The notes beneath the pieces are model-generated. The model saw only the letters and a list, made by a program, of their open reading frames with translations. It ran no database searches and had not been told where the DNA came from. This document shows positions 37,958-50,053 of a stretch of 64,000 nucleotides of DNA, in pieces (the stretch's first letter is position 1; the number at the start of each line of letters is the position of its first letter). The position numbers and the translations under genes were made by a program. Where the stretch lies: positions 82,771,799 to 82,835,798 of the forward strand of contig CM070915.1 of NCBI GenBank assembly GCA_036417435.1, read 5' to 3'. This DNA comes from Inia geoffrensis. Lineage: Eukaryota > Chordata > Mammalia > Artiodactyla > Iniidae.

Positions 37958-39301
37958 AATGGGGAGGGATTAGGGTACAATTTAGGGTACGACAACGCTT
38001 AAGGTTTAGCGTACGTGTGAGGGCACGAGTTAGTGTTGGTGTCCTGGTTAAGATTAGGGCACGGGTGAGGGTAAGTCTTCGGGTGAGGGTCAGGGTTAGG
38101 ATTCGGGTTAGGGTTAGGGTTAAGGAATGCAGAGGGATTAGGGTACAGCTTAGGGTACGACACTGCTTAAGGGTTAGCGTTCGTGTGAGGGCAAGGGTTA
38201 GTGTTAGTGTCCTGGTTAAGATTAGGGCACGGGTGAGGGTAAGGCTTCAGGTGAGGGTCAGGGTTAGGATTCTGGTTAGGGTTAGGGTTAGGGAATGGGG
38301 AGGGATTAGGGTACAGTTTAGGGTACGACAACGATTAAGGGTTAGCGTACGTGTGAGGGCCCAAGTTAGTGTTGGTGTCCTGGTTAAGATTAGGGCACGT
38401 GTGAGGGTAAGGTTTCGGGTGAGGGTCAGGGATAGAATTCGGGTTAGGGTTAGGGTTACAGAATGGGGAGATATTAGGGCACAGTTTAGGGTACCACAAC
38501 GCTTAAGGTTTAGCGTGCGTGTGAGGTCACTAGTTAGTGTTAGTGTACTGCTTACGATTAGGGCACGGGTGAGGGTAAGGCCTCGGAAGAGGGTCACGTT
38601 AAGGGTTAGGGTTAGGGTTAGGGTTAGGGAATGGGGATTGATTAGGGTACATGTTAGGGTACGGCAATGGCTTAGGGTTGGCGTACGTTAGAGGGCATGG
38701 GTTAGTGTTGATGTACTGGTTAAAATTAGGACACGGGTGAGGGTAAAGTTTCGGGTGAGTGTCATGGTTAGGTTTCAGGTTAGGGTTAGGGTTAGGGAAT
38801 GGAGAGGGATTAGGGTACAGGTTAGGGTACCGCTGCGGTTTAGTGTTAGCGTACGTGTGAGGGCACGAGTTAGTCTTGGTGTTCTGGTTAAGATTAGGGC
38901 ACGGGTGAGGGTAAGGCTTCGGGTGAGGGTCAGGGTTAGGATTCGGGTTAGGGTTAGGGTTAGGGAATGGAGAGGGATTAGGGTACAGGTTAGGGTACGA
39001 CAATGCTTAAGGGTTAGCGTAAGTGTGAGGGCACGAGTTAGTGTTGCTGTACTGGTTAAGACAACGGCACCGATGAGGGTAAGGCCTCGGAAAAGGGTCA
39101 CGTTCAGGGTTTCGCTTAGGGTTAGGGTTAGGGAATGGGGAGGGATTAGGGTACAGGATAGGGTACGACAATGCTTAAGGGTTAGCGTACGTTTGAGGGC
39201 ATGAGTTAGTGTTTGTGTCCTGGTTAAGATTAGGGCATTGGTTAGGGTAGGGCATCGGAAGTGGGTCAGGTTTAGGGATGGGGTTAGGGTTAGGGTTAAG
39301 G
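37958..39301 (+). repeat. HOR copy 28, haplotype 2 of the 2688-bp super-repeat
   Basis: Diagnostic variants: 'gtaagtcttc' in A, 'cactgc' and 'attctgg' in B, 'ggcccaag' and 'cacgtgtg' in C, 'ttacagaat' at the C/D boundary, 'gcgtgcgtg' in D, 'gtacatg' in E and 'gtgttctgg' in F. The same set recurs in copies 30 and 32. Confidence 0.92.
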
Positions 39302-40645
39302 AATGGGGAGGGATTAGGGTACAATTTAGGGTACGACAACGCTTAAGGTTTAGCGTACGTGTGAGGGCACGAGTTAGTGTTGGTGTCCTGGTTAAGATTA
39401 GGGCACGGGTGAGGGTAAGGCTTCGGGTGAGGGTCAGGGTTAGGATTCGGGTTAGGGTTAGGGTTAAGGAATGCAGAGGGATTAGGGTACAGCTTAGGGT
39501 ACGACAGTGCTTAAGGGTTAGCGTTCCTGTGAGGGCAAGGGTTAGTGTTAGTGTCCTGGTTAAGATTAGGGCACGGGTTAGGGTAAGGCTTCAGGTGAGG
39601 GTCAGGGTTAGGGTTCGGGTTAGGGTTATGGTTAGGGAATGGGGAGTGATTAGGGTACAGTTTAGGGTACGACAACGATTAAGGGTTAGCGTACGTGTGA
39701 GGGCACAAGTTAGTGTTGGTGTCCTGGTTAAGATTAGGGCACGGGTGAGGGTAAGGTTTCGGGTGAGGGTCAGGGATAGAATTCGGGTTAGGGTTAGGGT
39801 TAGGGAATGGGGAGATATTAGGGCACAGTTTAGAGTACCACAACGCTTAAGGTTTACCGTACGTGCGAGGTCACTAGTTAGTGTTAGTGTACTGCTTACG
39901 ATTAGGGCACGGGTGAGGGTAAGGCCTCGGAAGAGGGTCACGTTAAGGGTTAGGGTTAGGGTTAGGGTTAGGGAATGGGGATTGATTAGGGTACAGGTTA
40001 GGGTACGGCAATGGCTTAGGGTTGGCGTACGTTAGAGGGCATGGGTTAGTGTTGATGTACTGGTTAAAATTAGGACACGGGTGAGGGTAAAGTTTCACGT
40101 GAGTGTCATGGTTAGGTTTCAGTTTAGGGTTAGGGTTATGGAATGGAGAGGGATTAGGGTACAGGTTAGGGTACCGCTGCGGTTTAGTGTTAACGTACGT
40201 GTTAGGGCACGAGTTAGTCTTGGTGTCCTGGTTAAGATTAGGGCACGGGTGAGGGTAAGGCTTCGGGTGAGGGTCAGGGTTAGGATTCGGTTTAGGGTTA
40301 GGGTTAGGGAATGGAGAGGGATTAGGGTACAGGTTAGGGTACGACAATGCTTAAGGGTTAGCGTAAGTGTGAGGGCACGAGTTAGTGTTGCTGTACTGGT
40401 TAAGACAACGGCACCGATGAGGGTAAGGCCTCGGAAAAGGGTCACGTTCAGGGTTTCGCTTAGGGTTAGGGTTAGGGAATGGGGAGGGATTAGGGTTCAG
40501 GATAGGGTACGACAATGCTTAAGGGTTAGCGTACGTTTGAGGGCATGAGTTAGTGTTTGTGTCCTGGTTAAGATTAGGGCATTGGTTAGGGTAGGGCATC
40601 GGAAGTGGGTCAGGTTTAGGGATGGGGTTAGGGTTAGGGTTAAGG
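39302..40645 (+). repeat. HOR copy 29, near-identical to copy 27
   Basis: It carries all haplotype-1 markers of copy 27 at offset 2688. The one difference I noticed is 'agggttcgg' for 'aggattcgg' near 39610. Confidence 0.93.
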
Positions 40646-41989
40646 AATGGGGAGGGATTAGGGTACAATTTAGGGTACGACAACGCTTAAGGTTTAGCGT
40701 ACGTGTGAGGGCACGAGTTAGTGTTGGTGTCCTGGTTAATATTAGGGCACGGGTGAGGGTAAGTCTTCGGGTGAGGGTCAGGGTTAGGATTCGGGTTAGG
40801 GTTAGGGTTAAGGAATGCAGAGGGATTAGGGTACAGCTTAGGGTACGACACTGCTTAAGGGTTAGCGTTCGTGTGAGGGCAAGGGTTAGTGTTAGTGTCC
40901 TGGTTAAGATTAGGGCACGGGTGAGGGTAAGGCTTCAGGTGAGGGTCAGGGTTAGGATTCTGGTTAGGGTTAGGGTTAGGGAATGGGGAGGGATTAGGGT
41001 ACAGTTTAGGGTACGACAACGATTAAGGGTTAGCGTACGTGTGAGGGCCCAAGTTAGTGTTGGTGTCCTGGTTAAGATTAGGGCACGTGTGAGGGTAAGG
41101 TTTCGGGTGAGGGTCAGGGATAGAATTCGGGTTAGGGTTAGGGTTACAGAATGGGGAGATATTAGGGCACAGTTTAGGGTACCACAACGCTTAAGGTTTA
41201 GCGTGCGTGTGAGGTCACTAGTTAGTGTTAGTGTACTGCTTACGATTAGGGCACGGGTGAGGGTAAGGCCTCGGAAGAGGGTCACGTTAAGGGTTAGGGT
41301 TAGGGTTAGGGTTAGGGAATGGGGATTGATTAGGGTACATGTTAGGGTACGGCAATGGCTTAGGGTTGGCGTACGTTAGAGGGCATGTGTTAGTGTTGAT
41401 GTACTGGTTAAAATTAGGACACGGGTGAGGGTAAAGTTTCGGGTGAGTGTCATGGTTAGGTTTCAGGTTAGGGTTAGGGTTAGGGAATGGAGAGGGATTA
41501 GGGTACAGGTTAGGGTACCGCTGCGGTTTAGTGTTAGCGTACGTGTGAGGGCACGAGTTAGTCTTGGTGTTCTGGTTAAGATTAGGGCACGGGTGAGGGT
41601 AAGGCTTCGGGTGAGGGTCAGGGTTAGGATTCGGGTTAGGGTTAGGGTTAGGGAATGGAGAGGGATTAGGGTACAGGTTAGGGTACGACAATGCTTAAGG
41701 GTTAGCGTAAGTGTGAGGGCACGAGTTAGTGTTGCTGTACTGGTTAAGACAACGGCACCGATGAGGGTAAGGCGTCAGAAAAGGGTCACGTTCAGGGTTT
41801 CGCTTAGGGTTAGGGTTAGGGAATGGGGAGGGATTAGGGTACAGGATAGGGTACGACAATGCTTAAGGGTTAGCGTACGTTTGAGGGCATGAGTTAGTGT
41901 TTGTGTCCTGGTTAAGATTAGGGCATTGGTTAGGGTAGAGCATCGGAAGTGGGTCAGGTTTAGGGATGGGGTTAGGGTTAGGGTTAAGG
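40646..41989 (+). repeat. HOR copy 30, near-identical to copy 28
   Basis: It carries all haplotype-2 markers of copy 28 at offset 2688. Differences seen by eye: 'ttaatatt' near 40737, 'catgtgtt' near 41385, 'gcgtcagaa' near 41772 and 'tagagcatc' near 41936. Confidence 0.93.
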
Positions 41990-43333
41990 AATGGGGAGGG
42001 ATGAGGGTACAATTTAGGGTACGACAACGCTTAAGGTTTAGCGTACGTGTGAGGGCACGAGTTAGTGTTGGTGTCCTGGTTAAGATTAGGGCACGGGTGA
42101 GGGTAAGTCTTCGGGTGATGGTCAGGGTTAGGATTCGGGTTAGGGTTAGGGTTAAGGAATGCAGAGGGATTAGGGTACAGCTTAGGGTACGACACTGCTT
42201 AAGGGTTAGCGTTCGTGTGAGGGCAAGGGTTAGTGTTAGTGTCCTGGTTAAGATTAGGGCACGGGTGAGGGTAAGGCTTCAGGTGAGGGTCAGGGTTAGG
42301 ATTCTGGTTAGGGTTAGGGTTAGGGAATGGGGAGGGATTAGGGTACAGTTTAGGGTACGACAGCGATTAAGGGTTAGCGTACGTGTGAGGGCACAAGTTA
42401 GTGTTGGTGTCCTGGTTAAGATTAGGGCACGGGTGAGGGTAAGGTTTCGGGTGAGGGTCAGGGATAGAATTCGGGTTAGGGTTAGGGTTACGGAATGGGG
42501 AGATATTAGGGCACAGTTTAGGGTACCACAACGCTTAAGGTTTAGCGTACGTGTGAGGTCACTAGTTAGTGTTAGTGTACTGCTTACGATTAGGGCACGG
42601 GTGAGGGTAAGGCCTCGGAAGAGGGTCACGTTAAGGGTTAGGGTTAGGGTTAGGGTTAGGGAATGGGGATTGATTAGGGTACATGGTAGGGTACGGCAAT
42701 GGCTTAGGGTTGGCGTACGTTAGAGGGCATGGGTTAGTGTTGATGTACTGGTTAAAATTAGGACACGGGTGAGGGTAAAGTTTCGGGTGAGTGTCATGGT
42801 TAGGTTTCAGGTTAGGGTTAGGGTTAGGGAATGGAGAGGGATTAGGGTACAGGTTAGGGTACCGCTGCGGTTTAGTGTTAACGTACGTGTTAGGGCACGA
42901 GTTAGTCTTGGTGTCCTGGTTAAGATTAGGGCACGGGTGAGGGTAAGGCTTCGGGTGAGGGTCAGGGTTAGGATTCGGTTTAGGGTTAGGGTTAGGGAAT
43001 GGAGAGGGATTAGGGTACAGGTTAGGGTACGACAATGCTTAAGGGTTAGCGTAAGTGTGAGGGCACGAGTTAGTGTTGCTGTACTGGTTAAGACAACGGC
43101 ACCGATGAGGGTAAGGCCTCGGAAAAGGGTCACGTTCAGGGTTTCGCTTAGGGTTAGGGTTAGGGAATGGGGAGGGATTAGGGTTCAGGATAGGGTACGA
43201 CAATGCTTAAGGGTTAGCGTACGTTTGAGGGCATGAGTTAGTGTTTGTGTCCTGGTTAAGATTAGGGCATTGGTTAGGGTAGGGCATCGGAAGTGGGTCA
43301 GGTTTAGGGATGGGGTTAGGGTTAGGGTTAAGG
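41990..43333 (+). repeat. HOR copy 31, mosaic 8-mer (1344 bp)
   Basis: A to the start of F resembles copy 33 ('gggatgagg' in A, 'cagcgatt' in C, 'acatggtag' in E). F to H resembles copies 27 and 29 ('cgtgttagg', 'ttgctgtac', 'gggttcagg'). The switch falls in F, near 42.86 kb. Confidence 0.9.
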
Positions 43334-44677
43334 AATGGGGAGGGATTAGGGTACAATTTAGGGTACGACAACGCTTAAGGTTTAGCGTACGAGTGAGGGC
43401 ACGAGTTAGTGTTGGTGTCCTGGTTAAGATTAGGGCACGGGTGAGGGTAAGTCTTCGGGTGAGGGTCAGGGTTAGGATTCGGGTTAGGGTTAGGGTTAAG
43501 GAATGCAGAGGGATTAGGGTACAGCTTAGGGTACGACACTGCTTAAGGGTTAGCGTTCGTGTGAGGGCAAGGGTTAGTGTTAGTGTCCTGGTTAAGATTA
43601 GGGCACGGGTGAGGGTAAGGCTTCAGGTGAGGGTCAGGGTTAGGATTCTGGTTAGGGTTAGGGTTAGGGAATGGGGAGGGATTAGGGTACAGTTTAGGGT
43701 ACGACAACGATTAAGGGTTAGCGTACGTGTGAGGGCCCAAGTTAGTGTTGGTGTCCTGGTTAAGATTAGGGCACGTGTGAGGGTAAGGTTTCGGGTGAGG
43801 GTCAGGGATAGAATTCGGGTTAGGGTTAGGGTTACAGAATGGGGAGATATTAGGGCACAGTTTAGGGTACCACAACGCTTAAGGTTTAGCGTGCGTGTGA
43901 GGTCACTAGTTAGTGTTAGTGTACTGCTTACGATTAGGGCACGGGTGAGGGTAAGGCCTCGGAAGAGGGTCACGTTAAGGGTTAGGGTTAGGGTTAGGGT
44001 TAGGGAATGGGGATTGATTAGGGTACATGTTAGGGTACGGCAATGGCTTAGGGTTGGCGTACGTTAGAGGGCATGGGTTAGTGTTGATGTACTGGTTAAA
44101 ATTAGGACACGGGTGAGGGTAAAGTTTCGGGTGAGTGTCATGGTTAGGTTTCAGGTTAGGGTTAGGGTTAGGGAATGGAGAGGGATTAGGGTACAGGTTA
44201 GGGTACCGCTGCGGTTTAGTGTTAGCGTACGTGTGAGGGCACGAGTTAGTCTTGGTGTTCTGGTTAAGATTAGGGCACGGGTGAGGGTAAGGCTTCGGGT
44301 GAGGGTCAGGGTTAGGATTCGGGTTAGGGTTAGGGTTAGGGAATGGAGAGGGATTAGGGTACAGGTTAGGGTACGACAATGCTTAAGGGTTAGCGTAAGT
44401 GTGAGGGCACGAGTTAGTGTTGCTGTACTGGTTAAGACAACGGCACCGATGAGGGTAAGGCGTCAGAAAAGGGTCACGTTCAGGGTTTCGCTTAGGGTTA
44501 GGGTTAGGGAATGGGGAGGGATTAGGGTACAGGATAGGGTACGACAATGCTTAAGGGTTAGCGTACGTTTGAGGGCATGAGTTAGTGTTTGTGTCCTGGT
44601 TAAGATTAGGGCATTGGTTAGGGTAGAGCATCGGAAGTGGGTCAGGTTTAGGGATGGGGTTAGGGTTAGGGTTAAGG
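43334..44677 (+). repeat. HOR copy 32, haplotype 2, near-identical to copy 30
   Basis: It shares 'ttacagaat', 'gcgtgcgtg', 'ggcccaag', 'gcgtcagaa' and 'tagagcatc' with copy 30 at offset 2688. 'gtacgagtg' in A is private. Confidence 0.92.
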
Positions 44678-46021
44678 AATGGGGAGGGATGAGGGTACAA
44701 TTTAGGGTACGACAACGCTTAAGGTTTAGCGTACGTGTGAGGGCACGAGTTAGTGTTGGTGTCCTGGTTAAGATTAGGGCACGGGTGAGGGTAAGTCTTC
44801 GGGTGAGGGTCAGGGTTAGGATTCGGGTTAGGGTTAGGGTTAAGGAATGCAGAGGGATTAGGGTACAGCTTAGGGTACGACACTGCTTAAGGGTTAGCGT
44901 TCGTGTGAGGGCAAGGGTTAGTGTTAGTGTCCTGGTTAAGATTAGGGCACGGGTGAGGGTAAGGCTTCAGGTGAGGGTCAGGGTTAGGATTCTGGTTAGG
45001 GTTAGGGTTAGGGAATGGGGAGGGATTAGGGTACAGTTTAGGGTACGACAGCGATTAAGGGTTAGCGTACGTGTGAGGGCACAAGTTAGTGTTGGTGTCC
45101 TGGTTAAGATTAGGGCACGGGTGAGGGTAAGGTTTCGGGTGAGGGTCAGGGATAGAATTCGGGTTAGGGTTAGGGTTACGGAATGGGGAGATATTAGGGC
45201 ACAGTTTAGGGTACCACAACGCTTAAGGTTTAGCGTACGTGTGAGGTCACTAGTTAGTGTTAGTGTACTGCTTACGATTAGGGCACGGGTGAGGGTAAGG
45301 CCTCGGAAGAGGGTCACGTTAAGGGTTAGGGTTAGGGTTAGGGTTAGGGAATGGGGATTGATTAGGGTACATGGTAGGGTACGGCAATGGCTTAGGGTTG
45401 GCGTACGTTAGAGGGCATGGGTTAGTGTTGATGTACTGGTTAAAATTAGGACACGGGTGAGGGTAAAGTTTCGGGTGAGTGTCATGGTTAGGTTTCAGGT
45501 TAGGGTTAGGGTTAGGGAATGGAGAGGGATTAGGGTACAGGTTAGGGTACCACTGCGGTTTAGTGTTAGCGTACGTGTGAGGGCACGAGTTAGTCTTGGT
45601 GTTCTGGTTAAGATTAGGGCACGGGTGATGGTAAGGCTTCGGGTGAGGGTCAGGGTTAGGATTCGGGTTAGGGTTAGGGTTAGGGAATGGAGAGGGATTA
45701 GGGTACAGGTTAGGGTACGACAATGCTTAAGGGTTAGCGTAAGTGTGAGGGCACGAGTTAGTGTTGGTGTACTGGTTAAGACAACGGCACCGATTAGGGT
45801 AAGGCGTCGGAAAAGGGTCACGTTCAGGGTTTCGCTTAGGGTTAGGGTTAGGGAATGGGGAGGGATTAGGGTACAGGATAGGGTACGACAATGCTTAAGG
45901 GTTAGCGTACGTTTGAGGGCATGAGTTAGTGTTTGTGTCCTGGTTAAGATTAGGGCATTGGTTAGGGTAGGGCATCGGAAGTGGGTCAGGTTTAGGGATG
46001 GGGTTAGGGTTAGGGTTAAGG
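44678..46021 (+). repeat. HOR copy 33, mosaic 8-mer (1344 bp)
   Basis: A to E matches copy 31 (offset 2688). F onward matches copy 35 (offset 2688): 'gtaccactg' and 'gtgatggta' in F, 'accgattagg' in G. Confidence 0.92.
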
Positions 46022-47365
46022 AATGGGGAGGGATTAGGGTACAATTTAGGGTACGACAACGCTTAAGGTTTAGCGTACGTGTGAGGGCACGAGTTAGTGT
46101 TGGTGTCCTGGTTAAGATTAGGGCACGGGTGAGGGTAAGGCTTCGGGTGAGGTTCAGGGTTAGGATTCGGGTTAGGGTTAGGGTTAAGGAATGCAGAGGG
46201 ATTAGGGTACAGCTTAGGGTACGACAGTGCTTAAGGGTTAGCGTTCGTGTGAGGGCAAGGGTTAGTGTTAGTGTCCTGGTTAAGATTAGGGCACGGGTTA
46301 GGGTAAGGCTTCAGGTGAGGGTCAGGGTTAGGATTCGGGTTAGGGTTAGGGTTAGGGAATGGGGAGGGATTAGGGAACAGTTTAGGGTACGACAACGATT
46401 AAGGGTTAGCATATGTGTGAGGGCACAAGTTAGTGTTGGTGTCCTGGTTAAGATTAGGGCACGGGTGAGGGTAAGGTTTCGGGTGAGGGTCAGGGATAGA
46501 ATTCGGGTTAGGGTTAGGGTTAGGGAATGGGGAGATATTAGGGCACAGTTTAGGGTACCACAACGCTTAAGGTTTAGCATACGTGTGAGGTCACTAGTTA
46601 GTGTTAGTGTACTGCTTACGATTAGGGCACGGGTGAGGGTAAGGCCTCGGAAGAGGGTCACGTTAAGGGTTAGGGTTAGGGTTAGGGTTAGGGAATGGGG
46701 ATTGATTAGGGTACAGGTTAGGGTACGGCAATGGCTTAGGGTTGGCGTACGTTAGAGGGCATGGGTTAGTGTTGATGTACTGGTTAAAATTAGGACACGG
46801 GTGAGGGTAAAGTTTCGGGTGAGTGTCATGGTTAGGTTTCAGGTTAGGGTTAGGGTTAGGGAATGGAGAGGGATTAGGGTACAGGTTAGGGTACCGCTGC
46901 GGTTTAGTGTTAGCGTACGTTTGAGGGCACGAGTTAGTCTTGGTGTCCTGGTTAAGATTAGGGCACGGGTGAGGGTAAGGCTTCGGGTGAGGGTCAGGGT
47001 TAGGATTCGGGTTAGGGTTAGGGTTAGGGAATGGAGAGGGATTAGGGTACAGGTTAGGGTACGACAATGCTTAAGGGTTAGCGTAAGTGTGAGGGCACGA
47101 GTTAATGTTGGTGTACTGGTTAAGACAACGGCACCGATGAGGGTAAGGCGTCAGAAAAGGGTCACGTTCAGGGTTTCGCTTAAGATTAGGGTTAGGGAAT
47201 GGGGAGGGATTAGGGTACAGGATAGGGTACGACAATGCTTAAGGGTTAGCGTACGTTTGAGGGCATGAGTTAGTGTTTGTGTCCTGGTTAAGATTAGGGC
47301 ATTTGTTAGGGTAGGGCATCGGAAGTGGGTCAGGTTTCGGGATGGGGTTAGGGTTAGGGTTAAGG
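46022..47365 (+). repeat. HOR copy 34, canonical 8-mer (1344 bp)
   Basis: Diagnostics: 'gaggttcagg' in A, 'agggaacag' and 'agcatatg' in C, 'agcatacg' in D, 'ttaatgttgg' and 'cgtcagaa' in G. Repeated in copy 36 at offset 2688. The G end has 'cttaagatt'. Confidence 0.92.
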
Positions 47366-48709
47366 AATGGGGAGGGATTAGGGTACAATTTAGGGTACGA
47401 CAACGCTTAAGGTTTAGCGTACGTGTGAGGGCACGAGTTAGTGTTGGTGTCCTGGTTAAGATTAGGGCACGGGTGAGGGTAAGTCTTCGGGTGAGGGTCA
47501 GGGTTAGGATTCGGGTTAGGGTTAGGGTTAAGGAATGCAGAGGGATTAGGGTACAGCTTAGGGTACGACACTGCTTAAGGGTTAGCGTTCGTGTGAGGGC
47601 AAGGGTTAGTGTTAGTGTCCTGGTTAAGATTAGGGCACGGGTGAGGGTAAGGCTTCAGGTGAGGGTCAGGGTTAGGATTCTGGTTAGGGTTAGGGTTAGG
47701 GAATGGGGAGGGATTAGGGTACAGTTTAGGGTACGACAGCGATTAAGGGTTAGCGTACGTGTGAGGGCACAAGTTAGTGTTGGTGTCCTGGTTAAGATTA
47801 GGGCACGGGTGAGGGTAAGGTTTCGGGTGAGGGTCAGGGATAGAATTCGGGTTAGGGTTAGGGTTACGGAATGGGGAGATATTAGGGCACAGTTTAGGGT
47901 ACCACAACGCTTAAGGTTTAGCGTACGTGTGAGGTCACTAGTTAGTGTTAGTGTACTGCTTACGATTAGGGCACGGGTGAGGGTAAGGCCTCGGAAGAGG
48001 GTCACGTTAAGGGTTAGGGTTAGGGTTAGGGTTAGGGAATGGGGATTGATTAGGGTACATGGTAGGGTACGGCAATGGCTTAGGGTTGGCGTACGTTAGA
48101 GGGCATGGGTTAGTGTTGATGTACTGGTTAAAATTAGGACACGGGTGAGGGTAAAGTTTCGGGTGAGTGTCATGGTTAGGTTTCAGGTTAGGGTTAGGGT
48201 TAGGGAATGGAGAGGGATTAGGGTACAGGTTAGGGTACCACTGCGGTTTAGTGTTAGCGTACGTGTGAGGGCACGAGTTAGTCTTGGTGTTCTGGTTAAG
48301 ATTAGGGCACGGGTGATGGTAAGGCTTCGGGTGAGGGTCAGGGTTAGGATTCGGGTTAGGGTTAGGGTTAGGGAATGGAGAGGGATTAGGGTACAGGTTA
48401 GGGTACGACAATGCTTAAGGGTTAGCGTAAGTGTGAGGGCACGAGTTAGTGTTGGTGTACTGGTTAAGACAACGGCACCGATTAGGGTAAGGCGTCGGAA
48501 AAGGGTCACGTTCAGGGTTTCGCTTAGGGTTAGGGTTAGGGAATGGGGAGGGATTAGGGTACAGGATAGGGTACGACAATGCTTAAGGGTTAGCGTACGT
48601 TTGAGGGCATGAGTTAGTGTTTGTGTCCTGGTTAAGTTTAGGGCATTGGTTAGGGTAGGGCATCGGAAGTGGGTCAGGTTTAGGGATGGGGTTAGGGTTA
48701 GGGTTAAGG
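47366..48709 (+). repeat. HOR copy 35, canonical 8-mer (1344 bp)
   Basis: A-E have copy-31/33-like markers ('cagcgatt', 'acatggtag'); F-H match copy 33 at offset 2688 ('gtaccactg', 'gtgatggta', 'accgattagg'). The preceding H has 'ggtttcggg', shared with the H before copy 37. Confidence 0.92.
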
Positions 48710-50053
48710 AATGGGGAGGGATTAGGGTACAATTTAGGGTACGACAACGCTTAAGGTTTAGCGTACGTGTGAGGGCACGAGTTAGTGTTGGTGTCCTGGT
48801 TAAGATTAGGGCACGGGTGAGGGTAAGGCTTCGGGTGAGGTTCAGGGTTAGGATTCGGGTTAGGGTTAGGGTTAAGGAATGCAGAGGGATTAGGGTACAG
48901 CTTAGGGTACGACAGTGCTTAAGGGTTAGCGTTCGTGTGAGGGCAAGTGTTAGTGTTAGTGTCCTGGTTAAGATTAGGGCACGGGTTAGGGTAAGGCTTC
49001 AGGTGAGGGTCAGGGTTAGGATTCGGGTTAGGGTTAGGGTTAGGGAATGGGGAGGGATTAGGGAACAGTTTAGGGTACGACAACGATTAAGGGTTAGCAT
49101 ACGTGTGAGGGCACAAGTTAGTGTTGGTGTCCTGGTTAAGATTAGGGCACGGGTGAGGGTAAGGTTTCGGGTGAGGGTCAGGGATAGAATTCGGGTTAGG
49201 GTTAGGGTTAGGGAATGGGGAGATATTAGGGCACAGTTTAGGGTACCACAACGCTTAAGGTTTAGCATACGTGTGAGGTCACTAGTTAGTGTTAGTGTAC
49301 TGCTTACGATTAGGGCACGGGTGAGGGTAAGGCCTCGGAAGAGGGTCACGTTAAGGGTTAGGGTTAGGGTTAGGGTTAGGGAATGGGGATTGATTAGGGT
49401 ACAGGTTAGGGTACGGCAATGGCTTAGGGTTGGCGTACGTTAGAGGGCATGGGTTAGTGTTGATGTACTGGTTAAAATTAGGACACGGGTGAGGGTAAAG
49501 TTTCGGGTGAGTGTCATGGTTAGGTTTCAGGTTAGGGTTAGGGTTAGGGAATGGAGAGGGATTAGGGTACAGGTTAGGGTACCGCTGCGGTTTAGTGTTA
49601 GCGTACGTTTGAGGGCACGAGTTAGTCTTGGTGTCCTGGTTAAGATTAGGGCACGGGTGAGGGTAAGGCTTCGGGTGAGGGTCAGGGTTAGGATTCGGGT
49701 TAGGGTTAGGGTTAGGGAATGGAGAGGGATTAGGGTACAGGTTAGGGTACGACAATGCTTAAGGGTTAGCGTAAGTGTGAGGGCACGAGTTAATGTTGGT
49801 GTACTGGTTAAGACAACGGCACCGATGAGGGTAAGGCGTCAGAAAAGGGTCACGTTCAGGGTTTCGCTTAAGATTAGGGTTAGGGAATGGGGAGGGATTA
49901 GGGTACAGGATAGGGTACGACAATGCTTAAGGGTTAGCGTACGTTTGAGGGCATGAGTTAGTGTTTGTGTCCTGGTTAAGATTAGGGCATTGGTTAGGGT
50001 AGGGCATCGGAAGTGGGTCAGGTTTCGGGATGGGGTTAGGGTTAGGGTTAAGG
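48710..50053 (+). repeat. HOR copy 36, near-identical to copy 34
   Basis: It shares 'gaggttcagg', 'agggaacag', 'agcatacg', 'ttaatgttgg', 'cgtcagaa' and 'cttaagatt' with copy 34 at offset 2688. Confidence 0.93.
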
